From the NCBI GenBank assembly GCA_001600875.1, contig BCLD01000013.1, forward strand, positions 231,408 to 295,407: DNA of 64,000 nucleotides, in the 5' to 3' direction. Made by a program: the position numbers and the translations under genes. Source of the DNA: Solicoccozyma terricola (taxonomy: Eukaryota; Basidiomycota; Tremellomycetes; Filobasidiales; Piskurozymaceae). The notes under the pieces were generated by a model. That model was not told the origin of the DNA. It made no database searches and worked only from the letters and a program-made list of their open reading frames with translations. The number at the start of each line of letters is the position of its first letter. Position 1 is the first letter of the stretch. Below, piece by piece: positions 32,511-41,979 of the stretch.

Positions 32511-33359
32511 TTAAGCGACGATCTTGACGACACCACCTGCTTCCCTGATCTTCTCCTCGGCCTTCTTGGAGACGAATCGAGCCTTGACGATGAATGGCTT
32601 GGCAATTCGACCTTTACCGAGCTGTTAAGGTGATGCGGTTTTTTTTTTTTTGGTTGGATAATGAGATTTGGGAATATAGGTTAGTGAAATAAACTCCGGA
32701 ATGGAAGACGCGATGAATGACGACGTACGAGCTTGTGTTGACCGAGTTGACAAAGGTCAATGACTGGGACGGTACCCTCTGGTGCGTCAACTTGAGCGGC
32801 TGGGAGGGAGATGAGCTGGAGAAAAAAAAAGAAAAGGAAAGAAAGAGGTTAAAACCAAATTCCCGAGATGAGATATACACAAACAAACTCACCTTGTCGA
32901 TGTTGATGGTTGGTCGGAAGAAGTGGTTGGGTTGCTTGTGGTAATGACGCATACCAACCTTACCGAAGTAACCAGGATGGTACTGTGAGAGTGGTGAGGA
33001 GAAGGTTGGAAGGTCTCATCAGTACTCCTGCAACTATCGTAAAACCTTTCTCAATTCCCTCCATTGTTCATATCATGCAATCGAACAAACGCCTTCCGAG
33101 GAAGTCGATCCGAGGAAGTCGATCGTTTCGAAATGACCTTCCATGCTCCATCGCAACGAAACGACCCCCACCAACGCCCTACACGCGTGCCCGCCTATTT
33201 ATCTCGAACAACACTCACTTTATCAAAGTTGGTCCTGTGATGATGTTGACCACCCGCCAAACCCCTACCACCCGGATGTTTTCTGTGCTTTCCTACACGA
33301 CCGTGACCGGCTGAGACGTGACCTCTGTGCTTTCGGGTGTTGTTGAATCGGGTAGGCAT
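32511..33359 (-). CDS. RPL28: cytosolic large-subunit ribosomal protein uL15 (L28/L27a)
   Basis: Four exons: 32511-32621, 32729-32815, 32893-32982 and 33219-33359; 142 aa, close to the family's ~148. It starts [20 protein letters not shown], followed by the Gly/His/Arg-rich [13 protein letters not shown] loop. Next come [25 protein letters not shown] and [19 protein letters not shown], ending [11 protein letters not shown]. It is a core 60S protein with a basic extension threading into rRNA. The codons are strongly biased and pyrimidine-ending, as in highly expressed genes. A long divergent region separates it from RPB11. Confidence 0.95.
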
Positions 33360-34988
33360 CTAATTGATGGCAAAGAAAGGGGGGAGGGGAGAAGGGAGAG
33401 AGAGAAACGTCAGTGGATTTGCTTTACGGAGTTTGGACGGTGGGAGGCTTAGGTCAGATCGTAGGATGTTGAGTATGAAGACGGTGAGAGGTGCTTTGGT
33501 GCGTAGTCTTGGAGATGGTGAGTTTCCGATGCGAGGATGTTTGATTGCGATTTGAGTCGCATGGGAGTTTGAAATGAAATTTGAACATTTTTTTTTTGGA
33601 AAGGTATCCGAATGTAGTTTGGCGTTCCAGAGTATGTTCGAGGAAAGATTGACCTCTATCGCTTTTTTCGACGTCCACCAAGGAACCGTGCACTCCCCTT
33701 TCCCACCATACCTTCTCTCCAAAACCACCACGTCCTCACTGGAAGATTCGATGTTTGCAAACTAAATTTTTTTGGCGAAATGTTGAGACGTAACGAGAGT
33801 TTATTTGATGTCCAGTATGACCGTCCGAGCAACCGACCGACCGACCGAACGATGACGACCACCGCCTGTTGGATCCCACCAACGATCCTACGATCTACCC
33901 TTAGAACCCCACCACGAAGCAATCACCCACCTTGAACCGATTCGACTTGCTTGATGTTTGGAGGGAGAGAGTGGGTTGGTCCAGACGATGGGAGCGAGAC
34001 AATGAGGGCGCGGCGGGGGGGACAGAATGGGCGGGAGAGACGGTCTCACGATGGGACACAGGGGAAACAGCCCAAACAGGGAAACGGGGGATGTTATCGC
34101 CGACACCGGGTGTTAACTCCGATAGGGAGCTGGCTGGGGGATGGAATGACGTGGCAGCATTGATAAGCGCACTCACTCCGGAGCCGAAGGGCCCTTGCCT
34201 GTTCAACCACGTATCACCTATTATTCATTCTCTAGCACCCACCACATCCATCCCACATCCTCCACACACACCCAGGTCAGTACCAACACTTCTTCGCCTC
34301 CTTCAAAACCCCTCCCCCCTTCTCGTGATGTTTTATATTTATTGTCTCAGAACAAGTGATCAGACTACGGTTTGATTGCTTTTGTTCGACAACCTCTTTA
34401 CTGAAAATCCTTCTCGCGTTCGATCGTTGTTTCGTCATTCTCTTCCCCCCTCCCCCGCCGAAAGAAATGGCTCAGGACTGACGATGTTTGCGTTTCCGAT
34501 GCTTCTTCTGTTTTAGATCTTGGGATCATCTTTACTGGAGTCGATCGGGAAGAAGAAGAGACTTTTGATCGATAAAGTAGGGGTCCGAATTCCATCAACC
34601 AGGTGACTGGTACGTCCCCCGAACAATCAGGCCACATCAATCAACCAGGTAAGCGTCTCCTCTCCTCTTCTCTCCTCTCCTCTCCTTTCCTCTCCTCCCA
34701 ACTCTCCTTCCCTTTCTCCTCTTCCCCTCCCAAAATGATTATACTTTCAAATATCTGTCAATCCACGTAAAAGACGTTTTCCTCCTTTATTGGGGGGATT
34801 CAGCCTTGGACGATACAACCTACTATCAACTTTTTATATGATTCTCGCTCTCTGTCCCTTCGTTCTCTTTGTTATATCTCTGGTTATGTTGGATACTACT
34901 GGAACTGGAACGACGAGCAACTGACCTTCTCCCCCCCTTTTTCGGTTTGGCGTTCGTAGGGATAAGAAGGTGATTTGTTGACGTCAAG
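33360..34988. other. 1.6 kb divergent intergenic region between uL15 and RPB11
   Basis: It probably contains the promoters and long leaders of both genes. A CCGA repeat lies at about 33829-33848 and CT-rich tracts (CTCTCCTCTC type) at 34650-34735. Short open frames on both strands lack domains or conserved-looking composition. A missed small gene or leader introns are possible, but I cannot support one. Confidence 0.45.
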
Positions 34989-35616
34989 ATGAATCAGCCT
35001 GATCGTATTAAATCATGGGTGTTGGATGTCGAGGCTGGGGAGAAAGTGTACGTTCCATATCCATTTCTCTTCCCCCCGCCGGGGGGGGGGGGGCGCGTAT
35101 TTTCCTAGAACACACCCAGCTGATCATATACCATCTGAAACCCTCTCCAGGATGGAAATAACAGACGACCCTAAACTACACAACGCAATAACCGTAATCT
35201 TTCGAAAACAAGATCACACACTCGGTGGAATGTTACGTTCACAACTCCTCTTGAATGATTCTGTTCTATTCGCTGGATATAGAGTTCCTCATCCTTTAGA
35301 AACTAATATCGAACTTCGATTACAAACTGATTCATCAACTACACCACGTCAAGCATTACAAACTGCTTGTGCAGAATTGATTAATCTGACACGTGTGTTG
35401 AAGACTTCGTTTTCGGAACAAGCTAGGACAGCGGAGATTGGGATTGATACGAGATTTGGAGGTGTGGGGTCGTTGGGTGGCGGTGGCGGAGGTGTTGGTG
35501 GTGGTGGCGGTGGCGGTGGGGGGAGAGTTGGAGGGGAAGATGTTTATGGCGGTGTTGGATTTGGTGGTGGGGAGGCGATGGCTAGTCAACAGCCGGAGGA
35601 TCCGTATGCGTTTTAA
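34989..35616 (+). CDS. RPB11: RNA polymerase II subunit Rpb11
   Basis: Exons 34989-35047 and 35151-35616; 174 aa. It starts MNQPDRIKSWVLDVEAGEKV as in Rpb11, then carries the alpha-like core HNAITVIFRKQDHTLGGMLRSQLL and VLFAGYRVPHPLETNIELRLQT with a helix ending INLTRVLKTSF. Rpb11 pairs with Rpb3 to nucleate polymerase II assembly. The family is normally ~115-120 aa. This copy has ~50 extra residues at the C-terminus, mostly Gly with GGVG repeats and ending QQPEDPYAF. Intron 1 holds a 13-nt G tract. Confidence 0.92.
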
Positions 35617-35821
35617 GAAAGATCGTCGGGAGCGGGGGAGGGGGTTTTCGTTCTTGTATACAAAAAAAAATCGGGTTGTATTGAAATTAGAATCGCTCTT
35701 ATTTTACGTTTGTTTTACGGCGAAAAATGTCATCATGGTCAAGAACAGATATGATCATATGGGCGGCGGTCACGTTTGTTTCATAGCTTGATGTACAAGA
35801 AAAAATATGGAATCAGACTAA

Positions 35822-38021
35822 CTACGACATCTCAATATCATCGTTTCCAAGACCAGTAGGTCGAGCAATTGCCGGTGCCGCAGCTTCAATCGGTGTATCA
35901 GTCTGTCGTAATCGACGAATGACATTAGCGATCCTGCGGCCCTGGGAATGTGGGTGCCCACCCAGAAACCCCTCCCACCATAACTCACCTTGGAACCACC
36001 AACAAACGCTTCAAGCTCGTTGTCCAAGTCTTGTGCTGTCTTTTGAGGTCTTCGTTCTCCTCTTGGTGCGTTTGTTGCACCTCGACCACCACGAGCACCA
36101 CCACCACCTCGAGGCATACCACGAGGAGCAGTACGAGGAGCGCCCCTGAAAAAAAGAGACGTCGAGGAACCAGATCGTTCAGGATTCTAATTCCGGTAGA
36201 AAGGGTGGGGGCGGGGGGGGGGGAAGGAAATGAAAGAAAAAAATTGCTTACCGGTTAGAAGGAACAGATGTTCTCGTTTCAGGTTTAGGCATGGATACGC
36301 CACTAATCCTCGAGAGGAGTTCCGGTTGAGCTCGTTTAACAGGTCTAGCATCGTCGAATCGAATACTGAGAGCTTGTCCTATTTTATACCGCCGTGAACC
36401 CATCAGTCGACGATTTTGAGCGGGAATACTCCCACAAATGGTCCGCCCCGTGCCCCCCCTCCCCCCCCGCGGGTGATGGGGTTTGTTTCCATGCCTCACC
36501 TTTTGCAAGTTGTCCATCAAACGAATTAATTGCGGCTCTAGCTTCTTGATGAGTTTCGTATTCCACAGAGACGATACCAGTTGAACGACCGGATCGATCG
36601 AACTGCGAGGTTTTTTGAAAGTGGTCGTGGATTTTGGGAGATCAGGCGTGCGTTCAAACGGAAAAAAAAGGAAAGGAAGAGAAAGGGGTTGAGGTTCGTC
36701 AACGATCCTGAATGTCGTGGCGTAGCGTGGGGCGTGGTGGGCGCGAGTAAAGATTTCAATATCGGTTTAGTAAACAAAAAAGCACTCTGGGTTTGCGGAA
36801 AAAAACCACATAAAGGGTCAAAGAGGGGGAACGGAAAAACGACTCACAGTTTTTCCCAAAACGACCTTTTAACAAACGGGAACTCTCTCTTTATTTCTCT
36901 CTCTAGCAGGACGAATCCGAATCCGAATCCGAATCCGAGAAAGAAACATCAAAAAAAGAGATCATCTTCTCTTTTTTGAAAAAAATGCCTTCATCAGAAC
37001 CCCCTCTTCCCTTTTTTTCCTCATCGAAAAAACGTGGGATTGGATAAGAGAACATCATGCGAGCATGCTAAAACCCCCGGATCGTCCCCCCAGGTTTCTT
37101 TCGAGTTCGATACAACCAGCTGTATCTGGAACCCCCTCTCTTCCCCCCCCCCTCTTTTCTTAATCGCCATGAAGAGATGGAAAAAACCCAAGACCTCTTC
37201 GAGAGAACCCATGTGTTTTTTTTCTCAACCAAGACATCGACTGTAATCATCAAGAAACGATCCTTGGGGTTTCGTCATGCTGAATGGAATGGACTGAACC
37301 TCCCACGTTTTTTTTTGTTTGTTCGAGAACGAAAAACGGGTGAGGTGTGCTCTTTTTTGTTTTCTGATTTCTTTTGTTTTCTCTTGTTTTCTTTTATTTC
37401 TCTCTTTTTCTCAGATTCTCACGCGGATATTAGGACCTTCAACAATCTTGCCGACTCTTCCAAATATATTCTGTTGTTTGAAAAAGTAAATCGGGATAAA
37501 CGAAGGGGGGAAGGAAAAAAAAACAAACCGAATCAGTATTTTCCCCCTCTTTTCTCGCTCGATTCATTTGAAACCAGTTTCCATCTGTTATTTTTCCCCA
37601 AGCACATACCTTTAAATCCGCCTGTGTAACTTCATAATGCACGTTCGTGACCAAAATCCTTGTTGATCCTGTTGTTGTAGCACCACCACCTCTACCATCT
37701 CCAAGTGACCTACGAGGACCTGTGGTTGATTTAGACCCATAAAGATCATGAGTCCAAGAATCATCACTTGATTTCCCAGATGGAGCAACTGGTCGCTATT
37801 TGTTGATTTTGGTGTTTGAATTCACGGTCAGTGTGAAAGTGGGGATGGGAGGGGGATGGGAGAGGGGGGGGGGGGATTCTTACCTGATATGGTGTACGAG
37901 CTGCGGGTCCTGCACCGCTACCTGTGGAACGTCGACCACCTCCAGCACCACGAGTGGGACGGGTTGAATGACGCTCTTTTGTGACGTCGTCGAGGGACAT
38001 TTCAAGTGCTCTGGATGCCAT
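35822..38021 (-). CDS. YRA1: mRNA export adaptor Yra1/ALYREF
   Basis: Seven exons: 35822-35902, 35989-36145, 36252-36378, 36500-36602, 37423-37470, 37610-37795 and 37884-38021; 279 aa. The UAP56-binding-type N-terminal motif (LEMSLDDVTKERH) is followed by an Arg/Gly-rich stretch. A single RRM comes next: RILVTNVHYEVTQADLK, NIFGRVGKIVEGPNI, GRSTGIVSVEYETHQEARAAI and LSIRFDDARP. The protein ends with a second RGG-rich region and C-terminal ELEAFV and acidic motifs, as in REF proteins. It couples splicing/TREX to the Mex67 exporter in the nucleus. The fourth intron in the direction of transcription (36603-37422) is 820 nt while the others are about 85-140. The gene is convergent with RPB11 and divergent from centrin. 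Confidence 0.92.
36603..37422 (-). other. 820-nt intron of YRA1
   Basis: The bounds are fixed by the RRM reading across it (EGPNIR then FDRSGRS). The content is T/A- and homopolymer-rich with a CGAATC repeat (36910-36938), and no coding exon was found inside. Yeast YRA1 also has one exceptionally long intron used for autoregulation; the parallel is inference. Confidence 0.75.
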
Positions 38022-38270
38022 GATGGGTGGGTGGGGTGTGGGGGGTGTGTGAGGTGTGGTGGATAGTATAGGTGATTGCGAGACTGTCCCAGCCCCCCCC
38101 CCTCCCTCCCTTCCCTGTCTCACGATGGTCACCCCTCCCCTCCTCCCCTCCCCTCCCCCGACGCGTCCACTGTCCAGACGCGAGTATCAACCATCCATCT
38201 TCCACACACACAGTTGAACTTCACAACCACCACCACCACACACCAACCACAACCACAACCACACACCACC

Positions 38271-39216
38271 ATGGCATCGCTCTATCCCGCAACAACCAAC
38301 ACCTCAAAACCCAAACGCAGAATACCAGGCTCCACAACATCCGGTAACGCAGTTCGATCTCCACATATCATTCAATCCACAACAGCAACAACAACAACAC
38401 CTCGTCATCTCACAGACGAACAACGACAAGAAATCAAAGAAGCATTCGAAATGTTCGATACAGATCATGATAATGCAATAGATTATCATGAATTGAAAGT
38501 GGCAATGAGAGCATTAGGATTCGAATTGAAAAAGGCAGAAGTTTTGAAATTGATAAGGGATCATGATAGACAAGGGGATAATTTGATGGATTTTGCGGAT
38601 TTTGAGAAAATTAGTAGGTTGAGGAAGGAAGGCCGGGGGGAGGGGGGGGGGGGTTTCACTTCAATCGACATTTATCTCTGATTTTCTGACCGTCTTACCC
38701 TTTTCTCCTCCGACCATCTGACCCCTCTCCCTTTCTCCCCTTCTCCCCTTCTCCCCTTCTCCCCTTCTCCCCTTCCTCTCTCCCTCCCTCCCCCCCTCCC
38801 CACAGTGACTCAACATATCCTCGCTCGTGACCCAATGGACGACATACGTCGTGCTTTTCGTCTATTCGACGACGATGGAACGGGTAAAATATCATTAAGG
38901 AATTTAAGAAGAGTAGCAAAGGAATTAGGAGAGAATCTTAGTGAAGAGGAATTGTGAGTGTTTTGGACGTGGGGCGGTTGGGGGGGGGGGGAGGGAAAGG
39001 GGGGGGGGAGGGGTGGATCGGTGTGGATGAAGATGGCAAGTCGGCAAGTAAAAAGAAAGGGGGTAAACGCACTGGTCCGACATGATTGATGAAGAACTAA
39101 ACGAGCGACCAAACACGAACCAAACAACGGATGTGTGTTGTGCGAAATGGCTGTGTTGGTCTGATCGATCGAGAACAACGCGATAGCATTCAACGTTGAA
39201 GATGGACGACCTCGTT

Positions 39217-39259
<43 letters not shown>

Positions 39260-39566
39260 GAGAGGTGGTGGTGGTGGTGGTGGTGGTGGTCGTAGTTCCT
39301 ATTGATTTTGGAAATACGAAGAGACGCTGATTTTTTGGCGGTTCCTATGTTTGATGTTCCCCCCGATTTTTTCTAGACAAGCGATGATAGATGAGTTTGA
39401 TCTCGATCAAGATGGAGAAATTTCAATCGAGGTGAGTAAATCCCACATCCCATTTCCTTGTTGCCTCTCCCGGCGCCGGAGTTTGGGTTTTTTTGTTGAT
39501 CTTAGGGGTTCGGTGTGGGTGATTCTAAAACAGGAATTCATCGCAATTATGACGGACGGCGAGTGA
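38271..39566 (+). CDS. CDC31: centrin (Cdc31-like)
   Basis: Exons 38271-38613, 38806-38953, 39377-39431 and 39534-39566; 192 aa. Four EF hands are visible. EF1 ([14 protein letters not shown]) and EF4 ([14 protein letters not shown]) have complete Ca-binding loops, EF2 ([13 protein letters not shown]) is degenerate, and EF3 ([14 protein letters not shown]) is intact. [25 protein letters not shown] and [11 protein letters not shown] are signature centrin stretches. The Ser/Thr-rich start of ~60 residues is longer than usual. Centrin acts at the spindle pole body duplication half-bridge and also in mRNA export and repair complexes. Intron 2 (38954-39376) is 423 nt and contains a 41-nt G tract and GGT repeats. 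Confidence 0.95.
39218..39258 (+). repeat. 41-nt poly-G tract in the centrin intron
   Basis: An uninterrupted run of G is followed by AGAGA and nine GGT units (to about 39291). The length may be an assembly estimate. Many shorter G or C runs occur elsewhere in introns of this window. Confidence 0.85.
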
Positions 39567-40481
39567 TTGAGGTTTGATATGAAACACATAAGACGGAAAA
39601 AACCTTGTCTTCCATTGAATACCATCTATAAGCCACTTCTGGTTGTTTTGATCTCCTCCTGGAAACCACCTCGTTGTATTATCACCCCGCCCCGCCCCCC
39701 CCCCCCCCCCCTTTTTCTCCTTCGTTTGATTTGTTTCTTTTATTTAACGACAGTCCTATGCATGAAAACATTTTAATAGTCATTCGTTCGCATTTCGCAT
39801 TTTGCATTTCATTGTTGTTTTTTTTTCCCGCATTTTTCCATTTTTTCCCTCTCATCACGCTAGACGACGACCCGGTGGTTTTGATTTAGTCATCGATTAG
39901 ATAACAGGGATAGGTGATTCTACGTGTGCGGCGCATGCGTTCCAACCGTTTGTAGCTTTTGCCGAATTCTGTACAACACGCCACGCCTTAGTGCATGCAG
40001 CTTCGACAATGAGAGTAGGCGAGTGGGACATTCATGGGTGATACTCCACCACAGCACAAGGAAAGGAAACTCTGGGAAAATGGTTGACGTCGAACAGGGG
40101 CGGATCGAGATTTGCTGACAGGCAATTCTACCCCATTGAAATCTCACAGCACCGACACGCATATTTTAGATTTGCCCTTCTCTTAACGAACGGAATGTCA
40201 GGGTTTTGCTAACCCCGACCCACCACCCATGACATCGCAAGCTCAATGCATTTCATCATTCAAGTTTGATGACCACTCCAACAAAGGACGAAACAAGGCG
40301 CAAAAAAGAGGAAGAGTCGATTTCTACTTAGGAGATCCATAATGACGGTTGGATCCTTTTCCCGTTTTTATTTTATTTTCCTTGGTGTGAACAAAAACGT
40401 AATCCCCTCGTTCACTCGTCTTTCTACCCCCTTTCCACACCCCCAACCTAATCCCCCACACACATACATCGTAAAAAGGCC
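39567..40481. other. convergent intergenic region between centrin and SmD3
   Basis: It contains a 17-nt C tract (39695-39711) and T-rich stretches consistent with 3'UTRs. No gene recognised in about 915 bp. Confidence 0.45.
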
Positions 40482-41503
40482 CTATCGTCTGACACCTTGC
40501 GATCGTGGTGCTCCACGTCTTGCCATCGCTCGTTGAATGGTTGCTCGTCCACTGTGAAAGAAGGGAAATGGGGTAATGGATAAGATCAGCTTGTTCGACG
40601 TTTCTGAGGAAAGCCCAACGAATTGATGCGTACCGTGCTATTTTGGACAAAGGACAAGTAGGATGAGTATATATGATAGAGTCATGAACTGGAGGTAGAA
40701 CTTACCAGCTCCGATACCTCTTCCACGCGTAGCGTTTGGTCCTACTCGCTTGAACCTGGAGAGAGTAGAGAGAGATATGGGTAGTGAGTATTCATCTTCC
40801 GCTCAGCCACGAACGTCCAACGAGGTCACGCAAATATCCCATTAGGCCTATATTCGGGGGTGGGGGTTTGCGTTCGTTCCGTAGTCCACCGGTAGACGAC
40901 AGATGACGGTCGATTTCTCAGAGAGAACTACGAGTGTTTCCGACGAATCTCCCCAAGTAACACCCCGCTCATATCTCAACACGCTGCTTAAATCCCAGGA
41001 CCCCCCCCCCCCCCCCCCNGCTCTACATTTCCAAACGCCATGGACACTCACATTGGAGCATTAGCCAACATATCCGGAACAATGAAATATCTAATCATGC
41101 TTCCTCTGATGTAAACTTGTTCGAGTTGAGAGACACGTCCATCGCGAGCGGTCACCGTTATCTCTTTAAGCGAGATGTTGAGCGAGTCTTCGGCTGTTGA
41201 AGATTCGTTGCGTCGGGTATGAGAAGTAGGAAGAACGTTCAGAAGATGGCGTGAGGTGGAGAAAACGATGAAAAGGTATCAGAACTGGAGGGTGCTGATA
41301 CGACCCTTGATTGAAATTATCCTCCTCACCTTCAATCAACAACCCTCGGTACATCTGCCACATCCCAGACATCGTTAACTCCCGCATTGACGTGGTTCGC
41401 ACTCTGACCACCCCGAACGTACCTGACCAGTCTTCAACTCGACCGTGACAACATGACCAAGACTCTCGTGCAGAAGCTTCACCGGGACACCGATGGTAGC
41501 CAT
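40482..41503 (-). CDS. SMD3: spliceosomal Sm protein D3
   Basis: Six exons: 40482-40551, 40634-40637 (4 nt), 40706-40755, 41052-41193, 41330-41354 and 41423-41503; 123 aa. It starts [20 protein letters not shown], with Sm1 ([18 protein letters not shown]) and Sm2 ([17 protein letters not shown]) motifs, then NAPMFKR and a basic tail [19 protein letters not shown]. SmD3 is one of the seven ring proteins on U1, U2, U4 and U5 snRNAs. Human SmD3 has GAGRGKAAILKAQ at the position where the 4-nt exon restores phase here. The intron at 40756-41051 carries an 18-nt C tract and one undetermined base (41019). Confidence 0.92.
40634..40637 (-). other. 4-nt microexon in SmD3
   Basis: On the minus strand the bases CACG lie between AAAATAG and GTACGC. 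They join GGA GCT G|CA CG|T GGA CGA, giving the Arg-Gly of the conserved tail. Direct joining of the flanking exons would shift the frame and destroy the RG-rich tail. Confidence 0.75.
41001..41020. repeat. C tract with ambiguous base in the SmD3 intron
   Basis: Eighteen C, then N at 41019, then G. This is the only ambiguous base seen in the window, and the tract length is likely unresolved. Confidence 0.9.
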
Positions 41504-41979
41504 TTTTGAGAGAGAGTTAGGGTGTTTCTGTTATCGAGTGTTCCGAGAACGGGTCGATACGGTGTCAGTAAGACACACAGGGCACTGCTGTGACGTTGGA
41601 CGAGACCTACTTGAGAGATGGGGTGATGTGATTGAGTGTACTCGGTCTTGAAACAATCCTCTCCTGGAGCTTCTTCGAGTTGAAGCGACGGGGCATCAAA
41701 ATAGTGGGGAGACGGGATAATTAGAATTAATATATTCGATTAAATCCGCGGATTGTCATTTAGTCATTTACGCGCCGTGCCGATCAACATCTACCACCTC
41801 CTTGGAACTGTCAGGCTCGATGCTAGAAGGATCCCTCTCTGTCTTCGAACTCCACCTCATGACCATCATCTTGACCATCAAGCTCGTGCGGTGCCTCACT
41901 ACCCCTCGAATGATTTAAAACATCCCCCCCATCACCGTTTCATGACCTTTTCAGGAGCAGCTCCTCCACCCGTCTCAAC
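41504..41979. other. divergent promoter of SmD3 and MPH1
   Basis: AT-rich around 41710-41745. No other gene recognised. Confidence 0.45.

Noticed and set aside
32614..34640. Several short open frames between uL15 and RPB11 on both strands
   Set aside because: They lack splice-consistent extension, domains and gene-like composition; most overlap uL15 exons in other frames or lie in probable leader sequence.
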